This document shows, in pieces, positions 46,132 to 56,738 of a stretch of 64,000 bases of DNA. Origin of the DNA: Arachis hypogaea (lineage: Eukaryota > Streptophyta > Magnoliopsida > Fabales > Fabaceae); NCBI RefSeq assembly GCF_003086295.3, contig NC_092048.1, positions 86,098,626-86,162,625 on the forward strand. Reading direction: 5' to 3'. Below the pieces are notes generated by a model, which was given only the letters and a program-made list of their open reading frames with translations, ran no database searches and was not told the origin of the DNA. The position numbers and the translations under genes were made by a program. Each line of letters opens with the position of its first letter. The first letter of the stretch is position 1.

Positions 46132-46368
46132 ATGAAGCATCCACCGGAAAATCACTCTCTATTCCGGTGTGACCCAATTGACAACATTGTTACCGAAGTG
46201 CACCTTGCAAAGTTAGATGAGAAGTACATGATTGAAGAGGCAAATGAAGATCCAAGCAAATTAAACACCACACACCATACAAACCATCCGGAAACTCAAA
46301 CATCAAATCATGACAAAAAGATGGAATTGAAGCCACTACCCCCCCCACCTAAGGTACTCATATCTTGA
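46132..46368 (+). pseudogene. E protease-RT linker
   Basis: MKHPPENHSLFRCDPIDN... to [12 protein letters not shown], homologous to the linker of A (KAMQHPDTSTDCMKVDLID...ELKPLPPSLKYAF). It is shifted relative to the frames before and after; the downstream shift falls in a run of eight C at 46339-46346. Confidence 0.8.
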
Positions 46369-46387
46369 TGAAGCCCAAAAGCTCCCC

Positions 46388-49237
46388 GTGATAATCGCAC
46401 AAGAGCTAACTCCTCAACAAGAAGAAAAGTTGCTAGAGGTATTGAGAAAAAACAAAAGGGCAATCGGGTGGAGTTTGGCGGATCTAGTGGGAATAAGCCC
46501 CCAAGTATGCGAGCACCGCATATTCCTTGAAGAAGGAGCAAGACCGGTCCGACAACCTTATAGGAGACTTAATCCAACCATTCTTGAGGTGGTGAAAAAA
46601 GAAGTCACTCGGCTACTTGAAGCGGACATCATCTATCCTATCTCGGATAGCGAGTGGGTAAGCCCGGTCCAAGTGGTGCCAAAGAAATCCGGGGTGACCA
46701 CAATCAAAAATGAAAGCGGTGAACTTATAGCAACAAGAGTGCAAAATTCTTGGAGAGTATGCATAGACTACCGAAGGTTGAATGCGGCCACAAGAAAAGA
46801 CCACTTCCCACTACCGTTCATCGATCAAATGCTTGATCGACTAGCCGGTAAATCATATTATTGCTTTCTTGATGGTTACTCCGGATACTTCCAAATACAC
46901 ATTGCTCTAGAGGACCAAGAAAAAACAACATTTACTTGCCCCTTTGGAACGTATGCTTACAAACGTATGCCATTTGGCCTATGCAACACACCGGCAACGT
47001 TTCAAAGATGCATGATGAGCCTATTTGCGGACTTTCTAGAGCAATGTATGGAAGTCTTCATGGATGACTTTAGCGTGTACGGTGATTCATTTGATCATTG
47101 CTTAGGTAACCTTGAAAAAGTCTTAGAGAGATGCACCAAAACAAACCTTGTCTTAAATTTTGAAAAGTGTCATTTCATGGTCAAACAAGGCATTGTTTTG
47201 GGGCACATAGTTTTAAAAGAAGGTATCTCCGTAGATCCGGCAAAAATAAATGTCATATCTAGTTTACCTTACCCCTCCTCCGAGAGGGAAGTCCGCTCTT
47301 TTCTTAGACATGCAGGATTCTACCAGAGATTCATCAAAGACTTTAGCAAGGTAGCCCTACCTCTCTCTCGACTACTGCAAAAGAAAACTGAATTTGAGCT
47401 AAGCAAGGAATGTATGGAAGCATATGACAAACTTAAAGTGGCATTGACACAAGCTCCTATTGTGCGAGGACCGAATTGGGCTCAACCATTTGAAATCATG
47501 TGTGATGCTTCGAATTATGTGATAGGAGCCGCGTTAGCACAACGCGAGGGTAAGATTCCCTATGTCATAGCTTATGCTTCAAAGACACTAGACGGAGCCC
47601 AATCCAACTACACTACTACCGAGAAGGAACTCCTAGCTATTGTTTTTGCTTTGGACAAGTTCCGAGCCTATCTTCTTGGTTCCAAGGTAGTAGTGTTCTC
47701 GGATCACGCGGCACTAAAGTATTTGTTGGCCAAAAAGGAATCAAAACCGAGATTAATTCGTTGGGTGCTTTTGTTACAAGAATTTGACTTGGAGATCAAG
47801 GATAGGAATGGTTCCCAAAACTTAGTGGCGGACCATCTAAGTCGCCTCGAACACACAAAAGGCGACACCACTCCTATCAATGACTCCTTTCCTCTAGATA
47901 GTTTGCACGCAATCTCGGAAGTAGTTCCTTGGTATGCCCCAATAGCAAACTACTTGGTTTCACGCACCTTTCCTCCCAATCTCAACAAACATCAAAAGGA
48001 TAAGCTGAAAAGCGAATCCAAATACTATGTTTGGGACGATCCCTATTTGTGGAGGTGTGGAGCGGACCAAATAGTGCGACGGTGCATACCTCAAACCGAA
48101 TTCCAAGCAATCTTGGACGCTTGCCATTCTTCCGAAGGAGGCGGCCACTACGGCCCCCAAATAACGGCAAGAAAGGTCCTTGATTGCGGATTTTGGTGGC
48201 CAACCCTTCTCAAAGATTCTTCCCTCTATTGCAAATCTTGTCCCCAATGCATTCGGTTTGGAAATATTTCTAATAAGGACGAAATCCCCCAACAAAATAT
48301 GCTTTTTTGTGAAATCTTTGATGTATGGGGAATCGACTTCATGGGACCATTTCTAAATTCCAATGGCTTTCTCTACATCTTGTTAGCCGTCGATTATGTG
48401 TCAAAATGGGTGGAGGCAATCCCCACCCGGACGGATGATGCCCATGTTGTTTATTCTTTTGTGAGGAATAATATCATTTGTCGTTTTGGCTCCCCAAGAG
48501 CAATCATAAGTGATCAAGGATCCCATTTTTGCAACAAAAAAATGGACGGCCTCATGAGAAAGTATGGCAGCATACACAAAGTCGCCACGGCCTACTACCC
48601 CCAGACAAACGGCCAAGCCGAGGTGTCTAACCGGAAAATTAAACATGTGTTGGAAAGGATTGTGAAGCCGAATAGGAAAGATTGGAGCGCCAAACTCTCC
48701 GATGCACTTTAGGCATATCGAACGGCTTACAAAACACCCATTGGCATGAGCCCTTTTAGACTTGTATATGGTAAAGCATGCCATCTACCGGTAGAAATCG
48801 AACACAAAGCTTATTGGGCCATAAAGGAATGTAATATGAGTTTGGGTGGAGCCGGAGTAGAGAGAAAGCTTCAATTGGCGGAATTGGAGTGCTTGAGATT
48901 AGAAGCCTATGACAATTCTAGACTCTACAAGGAAAAGATGAAAGCCATTCATGACAAGAATATTAGGAGAAGGGAATTTAGACCCGGTGACCTAGTGCTC
49001 CTTTACAACTCAAGGTTGAGATTACTACCCGGAAAGCTTAGATCAAGATGGGATGGACCTTACCAAGTAAAGAAAGTAGAACCTTACGGGGTCTATCACT
49101 TGCGCCACCCATCAAGTCCGGACATTTTCAAGGTGAATGGGCACCGTCTCAAATTGTACCATGGTGAGCAAAGAAAGAACTCCAAGGAATTTGAAGTGTT
49201 CCTCTTGAGGGATGCATCTCTTGAACAAGAGCTTTGA
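46388..49237 (+). pseudogene. E reverse transcriptase, RNase H and integrase, one stop
   Basis: One frame of 950 codons with a single stop, TAG at 48710-48712 in the conserved DALWAYRT segment. [22 protein letters not shown], then FMDDFSVYG with Asp 226/227. RNase [38 protein letters not shown]2C2 finger: [13 protein letters not shown]...CKSCPQC. Integrase: WGIDFMGPF (Asp 650), [10 protein letters not shown] (Asp 709) and NGQAEVSN (Glu 745), giving an intact D,D35E triad. C-terminal domain after the stop: [27 protein letters not shown]. The true frame begins upstream, before the homopolymer shift. Apart from the stop, all catalytic residues remain. Confidence 0.95.
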
Positions 49238-49279
49238 GCTAGTGGACGTTCAACTTAAGGACGGTAAACAAAAGTGCTA

Positions 49280-49297
49280 GGTGGGAGACACCCCACC
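49280..49297 (+). ncRNA. Post-pol stem-loop, copy in E
   Basis: GGTGGG, loop AGACAC, CCCACC, 43 bases after the integrase stop, within AAGTGCTAGGTGGGAGACAC, a block also present in D. Confidence 0.55.
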
Positions 49298-49555
49298 ATG
49301 GTAAGATCTACCATTTGTACATAGCCATTGAATTCTTCTTTGATTGATACTTGCTTACTACTTGGCTTCATGTTTGGTAGCTAGGTGATCGATGAAGTTG
49401 TAGCTAGATTTTGTTTCAAAATTTGTTTCATTTGTTGAGTTCATTTGGTACTTTATCATGTCAAAACATCCTTCTATAGTACCTAAGGTGGTTATTTGGA
49501 GGGTTGGAATGCTGAAAGTGGTGCGAGAACATGCAACTTTGAAAAAGGCACCCTT

Positions 49556-50143
49556 TCGCGCGTGCGCGCACCTAACGCGCACGCGCCCATGAAGCAATTC
49601 CGACCATCCACGCAGACGCGCGATGTGCGCGGACGCGTGGATTGCAAGAAGTAACCCTCCATACATATTCCAGAGAGTTAGGCCACTCTCACGCCCGCAC
49701 CATGCCTGAGGCACAGGCCGCTCACGCGTGCGCGCACAGGGCGCGTACGCACTCTTTGACAAATCCTCAGATCGACGCGCTAGCACACCTCGCGCGCGCG
49801 CGCCGATCGCCCCTGTGCACTCCTGGTACATATTCCAGAGAGTTAGGCCACTCTCGCGCCTGCACTAAGCCACCAGCCCACCACCTCTGCCGCGTGCGCG
49901 CACTAGGCGCCAACGCGCCCACATACCCGCAACGCAAGGCACGCGCACGCGCCCATGCCGCGCACGCGTCCCTTGCCCCTGTGCAATCCTAGTACATATT
50001 CCAGAGAGTTAAGCCAACCCCAAGCCCATCTTAAGCCTGGGGCATAATCACATTGCCGCACGCGCACACCGTGCGCGCGCGCGCCATCACTCCACCCCGC
50101 CTCCTTGCGCTTGCGCGCCCCGTGCGCGCACGCGTGGGTGACC
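49556..50143 (+). repeat. GC-rich hairpin array and ~165-bp tandem repeats of E
   Basis: CGCGTGCGCGCA-type palindromes alternate with TACATATTCCAGAGAGTTA, which starts at 49662, 49827 and 49993: three units of about 165 bases. Each unit has a conserved AT-containing head and a divergent CGCG-rich tail. Frames of 100-157 codons on both strands follow from the composition and are not genes. Confidence 0.75.
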
Positions 50144-51049
50144 GACGTCAACATAATAGGGAGCACACTTGCTCCCTTCATTCTTCTTCCCCCTTTTTTC
50201 TTCTTACCTCCTCTACTACCCATTTACCTACTACTACTTCTCCTCCCAAACAACCACCCCCTACCATCACCTCTGGCGACCACCCACCTTCGGTGGCCCC
50301 TACATTGCCCCCTCTATTCTCCATCATTCCAACCCACAACTTCCTCCCCCATACCCTTTTCCATCTCTCTCAAGGTACTATACTAGGCTCCCCTCTTGCT
50401 CTACTTCTCTCTTTTGCTTCTTAGTCAGTTAATTTCATTCTCTTTTAGGTAGTCTCTTTCTTCCCCCCCCCCTTTTGAGCCCCTCACTTTTTTGGGGTGT
50501 TTTTGGCTCCTTTTCCATTTAACTCTTCATAGGCACTTGGGTCATAACTTCTCTTGCATTGATGAATGAGATGTGTTGCATGATTTTCTTATAACCACTG
50601 TGCATTGTAGGGATTAATGTTGGTTTGTGGAATGTTACATTGCCCCCCCCCCAATCTATTTACATACTACAAAAGGATGCACCCCAAGTGTTTGAAGAAA
50701 TGCATACATGATACTTTTTGAACTCATTGTGACTCATTGCTTCTTAACTAGTCACTTTTGGGTGCACCTTCACATTCTACAATCCACCCACTCACCATTT
50801 CATAAATTGCTTCCCACTTTTGGTATTTGAGGGTGTATACTTCTCATGCCTTTTCCTTGCATGCCTACACTACCCCTACACCACATGCCAATGATTTGCC
50901 TTGCTCATCACATGTTATCTTCGTTACATGTTGAAGCTGTCATGTAATAAGGATACCCATATTCTTACGGCACAATTTCTCATTTGTATAATCATATTCA
51001 ATTACGCTTCTTTGGGTTTGATGTTATCTCCTTTCTTTACTATCATAGG
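50144..51049 (+). other. UTR-like and intron-like region of E before ORF3
   Basis: Pyrimidine-rich from about 50165 (CTTCATTCTTCTTCCCCC), containing CTGGCGACCACCCACC, with a possible donor CTCAAG|GTACTATA at about 50372. Then T-rich, intron-like sequence follows to TATCATAGG directly before the ORF3 ATG. It parallels C and D. The His/Pro/Ser-rich frames at 50053-50432 overlap in several phases and are unsupported. Confidence 0.45.
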
Positions 51050-52270
51050 ATGGTCATCAAAAAGAGCAACGGGAAAGCCCCGAAGAAGCCAGCATGCAAT
51101 AGAGCACGCCAGGAACTAACGGCCAAGCCACTCCTAAAGAAGGCCAAGGGCCCCGTTGATGTTCTAGAGAAGGACAACCCTCCGAAGGATCCAAACAAGT
51201 TCCCTAACCGCTACTGCGAACTTGTTTACTCAAGGATGATTGAAAGGAATTATCACCCAGAGCCTCTTCTAGTCCTACCGGCCCACCTCACTCCGATAGT
51301 GATGCCACACATTGACCGGAGGCAATGGAGGTTCCTCTTGAGGCAACCCAAGGAGGTCAATTTATCATGGGTGGTGGAATTCTACACCAACTACCACTCA
51401 CCCCTTCTCACATCAATCTTTGTGCGCCGGAAGCAAGTGTCAATCACAGTGGACGCCATCCGAGGAGTCCTTGGGATTGGGCCGTTAGCGGATGGATATG
51501 ATGCCTATCAAGAAGTCTTGACAGCATGCGACGACCGTGAGTTCGATTGGAACGCAGTCCTCCGCGTAATTGCTTCACCCAACGCATGTTGGATTCGGGG
51601 GACCATAAAGCAAAGACCAAAAGGTTTAGATGCACGCTCCCTCACTCAAGAAGCCACGGCATGGGCCCAAATTCTAGCTCACTACGTGCTCCCAAGCACC
51701 CATGGGTCATCCATTACCGCCGAGCTTGCCTTATTGATATGGTGCATCTTAACCGAGAAACCGGTCGACATTTCGCATGCCATTCGCCAATCCATGGGGC
51801 GCATTCATGCCAAGGGAAATCTACCATTCTCCGCTATGGTGACTGAATTAGTGGCGGCAGCCGAAGTCCACCGAGAGACTAAGGATAGGAGGACCTCAAT
51901 CCCGGTCGAGGGCGATGTTATTCTGACCAAGAGGTGCCTCAAGCCTCCGGAAGTCACCAAGGACATTGCACTACCCACACCAACCCGCAACACCACTACA
52001 TCATCCACGCCTCAAAAATCAGCAACCCAACGCCTTGAAGAACTTCACAAGAAGTTGGACCGTTATAAGAGGCGTAACCAACGCCGATATGCTCACGTGA
52101 AGAAACTCCTAAGCATTGTCACCCCACCCATAGAGAAACCAGATATCTCCACATCCACCGCAACTTCAAGCATAAGTACCGATGATAACGGAGATGAAGG
52201 ACACTCGGGACTCGGCCATTGCCACCCATTGCGCATCACCTCTAGCACGGGGGACCGTGCTAAGTTTTAA
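51050..52270 (+). CDS. E ORF3, putative plant transposon protein (Athila third ORF)
   Basis: Intact 406-aa frame starting MVIKKSNGKAPKKPACNR at 51050. The upstream in-frame Met at 50984 lies in intron-like sequence; the chosen ATG follows a T-rich AG and matches the starts in C and D. Basic N-terminus, then the region shared with C and D: NRYCELVYSRM, LSWVVEFYTNY, DWNAVLRVIASPNACWI, AHYVLPSTHGSSI, LALLIWCILTEKP. Then a Thr/Ser/Pro linker and a basic, coiled-coil-like segment (RLEELHKKLDRYKRRNQ). No signal peptide or transmembrane helix is visible, so a retroviral envelope role is not supported. The family name is from memory. It is the only third ORF here without stops while the gag-pol of the same element is broken. 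Confidence 0.75.
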   Translation: MVIKKSNGKAPKKPACNRARQELTAKPLLKKAKGPVDVLEKDNPPKDPNKFPNRYCELVYSRMIERNYHPEPLLVLPAHLTPIVMPHIDRRQWRFLLRQPKEVNLSWVVEFYTNYHSPLLTSIFVRRKQVSITVDAIRGVLGIGPLADGYDAYQEVLTACDDREFDWNAVLRVIASPNACWIRGTIKQRPKGLDARSLTQEATAWAQILAHYVLPSTHGSSITAELALLIWCILTEKPVDISHAIRQSMGRIHAKGNLPFSAMVTELVAAAEVHRETKDRRTSIPVEGDVILTKRCLKPPEVTKDIALPTPTRNTTTSSTPQKSATQRLEELHKKLDRYKRRNQRRYAHVKKLLSIVTPPIEKPDISTSTATSSISTDDNGDEGHSGLGHCHPLRITSSTGDRAKF

Positions 52271-52282
52271 GTGTGGGGAGGT
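52269..52282 (+). other. Internal polypurine-tract motif of E
   Basis: AAGTGTGGGGAGGT overlaps the last two bases of the ORF3 stop codon. The identical 14-mer abuts the 3' LTR at 53791-53804. Confidence 0.6.
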
Positions 52283-53790
52283 CGGCCGACCGATCTCCGT
52301 AGGTAACACCCAAATAAATTTTCGTTTTCTGAACTCCTTTGTAGTAGGATAGGTTGCATGATTAGGTTTTCTTTGATATCATTTGCATGATAAGTTTACT
52401 TGGTTGGAACAATGAAACTCTCTCTTAGGAAACTAATACTTTGGGGCAACCTTAACATTGCCAATTTTGAATATCTTGATGCCAAACTCGCTTGAAAAAC
52501 TGTATTTTGGAACATGAATTTTGAGTTAAGAACACAAGCTAGTGAGCTTTGAACCTTGTTTTGTGGCTACATCTTATAGTCACTTATTCTCCTTCTTGTG
52601 TGCAATTGTTTTCTCTTTATGAGTGTAATCCTTGCTTTGTTTGAGTCTATATGTCCATTATTCCTTGTATTCATGCATCTATATGATTGAGGCCATCACT
52701 TCATTAGCCCACCTACCAAATAGCCTTACCCTCTATCTTCCCTTGTTAGCCAAAAATTGAGCCTACGCTTAACCCACTTGTTCTTTAAATTAGCACATTA
52801 CAAGCCTAAAGCGGAAAACCATAATTGTCCTCATTTGGATCTTTGATTAGCTTAGGCTAGTGTGTGTGTGAGTATCATTCAAGCGTGGGAACCTTGGGAC
52901 ATTGGGGGAATAAAATGGGCAGTTTTGTATTGTTATTGAAAATATTGGAAATTGGGTACATACTCATGTATTGGTCAGATGTAAAACCTTATGCATTGAT
53001 AAAATGAGAAAAACAAATGAAAAAGAAAATAGAAAAAATAATATGAAAAGAAAGAAAAAATAGAAATAACAAAGAGAAAAAAAAGAGAAGAAAGGAATAA
53101 AAAGGGGACAAAATGCCTTAAAGCAAAGTGTAGCTTAATAAGATCAATGCATAAGTGTTGTGAAATGAAAAAAAAGAAAATACATGAGTATGTGAAAAAG
53201 TGAAGAATGGGTAGTTAGATTAGAACTCAATTGTATAGGATGTCATAGGTTAGGTGGAAAGTTTAAAGCTTATCAAAGATTCAAATTTCAAGCTCACTTA
53301 ACCATATATGCATCCTACCTTAACCCTAGCCCCATTACAACCAAAGAAAAGACCTCATGATAGATGTATGCATGCAGGAAATATATGTTGATTGATTAGA
53401 TGAGGAACAAATCTTGGAAAGCATGATTAGGAGAAAATTGAGAGAATCAACCCTAGACACTCGAGCGAATAGAGTGTAAACACTTCCGGTGAGGGTTCGA
53501 AGGCTCTAATTCATGATTCCCGGCTCTCACGAGCATGCTTCATGCGAAGTTGCATATATTGCACTTGATGCTCAAAAATTGGTGAATCCCATATATTGAC
53601 CGCCACCGTGCCCTATATGCTTGCATATATCTTAGGAAGGTTGATTTGTTCCTAACCAAGTAGATGGTAGCACTAGTCGTAGTTGCATTCACGTAAGTAG
53701 GTTGCACCTCATGAGTCTTATACCTTTATGATCCTTCGGTCTTTTGCGTTTCTCTTGCATTTCTCTAAGCATGAGGACATGCTAGAATCT
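52283..53790 (+). other. Noncoding 3' region of E, conserved in C and D
   Basis: No ORF supported. It matches D 34937-36694 in long blocks (for example from TTTTGAGTTAAGAACACAAG near 52518) around an A-rich variable tract (about 53005-53105). Confidence 0.6.
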
Positions 53791-53804
53791 AAGTGTGGGG
53801 AGGT
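53791..53804 (+). other. Polypurine tract of E
   Basis: AAGTGTGGGGAGGT directly before TGATAAACC of the 3' LTR. Confidence 0.85.
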
Positions 53805-55371
53805 TGATAAACCCCATTTTAAGGGTTTATCTTGTATCGATTTCAGGGGTTTTATCAATGATTCCACACGCTTTTCATATGAAAATACAAGACTTTGTGT
53901 TCCTTTCCTAACTTTTGCCTCATGGATGAAAACATGCTTATTTTGCACTAAATTAGATACATTTCTAATCTTCTCTTGGTACCATTCGATGCCGTGACCT
54001 GTGTGTTAAGTGGTTTCAGAATATAGGGCAGGGATGAACCGGAAGAGAGGAGGAGAATGGGCGCGAAGGAAAGGAGCATGAGAAATTGAGCTTTGGAAAC
54101 TTCAGCAAGGGCGCGTGCGCGTACTTGGCGCGCCCGCGTGGATTGCGCAGCTAGAAGTCAAAGCCAGAAGCCAAGCCACGAGCCGTCTTGTGTAGCGGCT
54201 AGGCCATAACCCCCGTGGGTGCGCACGCGTACACTGCGCCTTCGCTCACATTGCAAGATGCCCCAGTGGCGCGCACGCGTGCTTTGCGCGTGCGCGCCGA
54301 TGCTCGAACATGATTTTTTTTTAGAAGTCACGTGACCTGGGCGTGGAGACAGTTGGAGATCTCATCTTGGGGGAAGTGCCTTGGCGGGAAGAGCTTAAGA
54401 AGACCAAGGGTTGAAGGGTTAAGGACTTTTGGCTCATTTTTAGATGGTTCTAGATTTTTTTGGCTATTGTTAGTTACACTCTTGGGTAGAGAGAGAGAGA
54501 GGGAGATTCCAAGCTCTCATTAGGGTTCATCTTCATCCATTTTCTGAATTTCCAATCACACTTTGGTGAGATCCATTGCAATTCTCAATTCACTTGTTCA
54601 TGTTATAGATCTTCTTCTCCAATCTCAATTAGTGCTTATAATTGCTCAATCCTCATAGATCCTAGATTCAACTTTGTAGTTTTGGATTTTTTTCAATTTC
54701 TTGAGAAGTTCATTTCCATTGTTGTTCTTTGTTAATTGTTGTTAGTTCCTTGTGTTGAAGCACTTGCAATTCTACTTTCTTCTAATTTTTTTTACTATGC
54801 CTTTTATCCTTGCTCATCAATTGTTTGATAAAATACCAACATTAGTTATGGAGTAAAAGTTTCTTACTTGGCATAGGGTTCGGGTCATTAGAAAGAGTTG
54901 AATAGTTTATGTCAATTGTTGATTTGGAATTAGAAATTGCTAATTGACTTGGAGTGTACTAAAGCTAGATTTCCCTAAGGTGAAAACTAGGACTTGTGAC
55001 TCAAGTTAGTTACTCTCATTTGACTTTCCTCTATACCTAGGGGTTAACAAAATGAAGCAAGGCCTAATTGTTGTCATCATTGACGGGACTATAAGGATAG
55101 AATTTCTAATGCCAACCCTAGGCCAAGTCTTCTACAAATTGATTGCTTGTTTGCCATTTATTTTGCTAAACCTTCAAAAGAACCACAACAAGGCTTCCTA
55201 ATCGATGAGATGCATGCTCTAGCAATTCCAAGGGAGGACGACTCGGGGGACTAGTACTCTCGGTTATAGATTGTAGGATTGTTTGATGCGAAGTTTGAAT
55301 GTCGATTAGACTATACTCACGATTATATCCATTATTGAATTCTATATCGGCATGATAAATTTCGTTTATCA
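53805..55371 (+). repeat. 3' LTR of E
   Basis: TGATAAACCCC to CGTTTATCA, followed by the TSD copy CCTCT. About 98% identical to the 5' LTR by eye. Confidence 0.95.
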
Positions 55372-56681
55372 CCTCTCTGACCAAGTCAAATCAAAACTTC
55401 AGAAAAGTAAGAAAGAGAAAGAGAGAGAGCTTCTTCACCAAGCTAGTCACCAAAGAAGCAAGAGAGAGAAGGATTAAGCATGAAACACAGAAATCTAAAT
55501 CAGAAAATCCAAACCAAATCAAGCTTAGGTTATAGGTAAATCACTTCCTCATACATGCAACTCGGCTTCATCTCTTCTTCCCAACTCTCTACTCTATCCG
55601 AAATGGGATACAAGGGAAAGAGGATTTCTGTCCTTCTCTGCTGTGTATCTACGGTCTTAAACAAGACTTGGGGACCAAGTTGGTTTTCAAGGGCTCAGAT
55701 CAAGTTGACCATTGGAAGATTTCTATGGTTGTTGTTTTATGGCTTTCAGTCAAGATGAAGAAGTCAGAAGCAAAGTTTCTACTCTAAGGTTTAATGAGAA
55801 AAAGTGATTCTGTGGGTTGGTGAAGCTCAAGGCTCAAGGTGTTGACCTTGGAAGAAGAACCCAGCAATATGCACGGAGATAAAAGAGGTTTGCTATTCAT
55901 TCAGAAACTAAGGAGAGAAAACCAGAATTTGAGAATAGTGTTCTGCAAAGAAGTTCCTCTACTTGGATAGTGCTTTCTTTCAAAGAAGCATTCGGCCAAT
56001 ACTGAAAAACTGTATCTGAGGTTTGTGAATCTGGTTTGCACATAGCAAAGAGGCTGTCGATGAAGTCAATCTCCTTCATGTTCTACTGATTGTAATGTAC
56101 TTTTCTAAGTTTATCTTTCTGTAATTTCTTGAGAGAAAAGGCATTGTGAGAAAGCTTAAGAAAAAGCCATGAGTGGAAAAAGGCTGAGAGATACACTTGA
56201 GAGAAAAGCCTAGAGTTATTTTATGATTTCTTTAGGTATGTTTATGTCTTGTATCTTGTACCTGTAAGGTATCCCTTTCTTAGTTGGGTTAGCACTAAGA
56301 GTGATTAGTTAGGCATTAGCATAGCCAATGTCAAGTTAGGTTAGAACTTGAGAGTGAAAGGATTGGGTTAATCTTGTGAAATTGGTGTATGTAATACTGT
56401 TCACTATAGTGAAATTCTTCCATAGTTATGGAGGAGACTGGATGTAGGTTGCATAGCACAAGGCAACCGAACCAGGATACATGCTGGTGTTAGCTTTTCT
56501 ATTCTCTACTGAGTTCTGTTTTCTGATATTCATGAGACAAAAATAAATTGTCTCATAAATTTCCGCTGCTGAGTTCAAACAGAACCTGAATTGAAAGTCA
56601 GTTTTAAAAGGGTAATAACAGCAACTTAAAAGGAAGGCATAGATTCAACCCCCCTTCTCTAAGCCTACCAAAACCTTCAAT

Positions 56682-56694
56682 TGGTATCAGGAGC
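56682..56694 (+). other. Primer binding site of copia element I, tRNA-iMet type
   Basis: TGGTATCAGGAGC two bases after the LTR end; the usual plant copia site is TGGTATCAGAGC, so one G appears inserted. Confidence 0.75.
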
Positions 56695-56738
56695 TAAGGT
56701 CTCAAGAATCAAGCTTAACCGCTTGGAGCAAAGATCCA

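Larger units (their letters stand above)
41874..55371 (+). mobile_element. Element E: full-length Athila-like element with a third ORF
   Basis: 13,498 bp with LTRs of 1563 and 1567 bp, a perfect tRNA-Asp primer site, gag, protease, RT, RNase H, integrase, stem-loop, GC-rich hairpin and tandem-repeat region, UTR/intron-like region, ORF3, duplicated polypurine tract. By eye the LTRs differ at about 27 positions plus three small indels (~1.7%). It is the autonomous-type counterpart of C and D. The pol frame is damaged by a frameshift region in gag, two offsetting shifts around 46.1-46.35 kb and one stop in integrase. Confidence 0.95.
41573..56679 (+). repeat. 5' LTR of copia element I, split by element E
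   Basis: The two parts are about 41573-41873 and 55377-56679, joined across the CCTCT duplication. The end ...AACCTTCA at 56679 precedes the primer site. No second LTR is available here to confirm the start. The 60- to 76-codon frames inside are not genes. Confidence 0.6.

Noticed and set aside
49358..50223. Arg/Ala/His-rich proteins on both strands
   Set aside because: CGCG-rich tandem hairpins read open in most frames; no codon bias or similarity.
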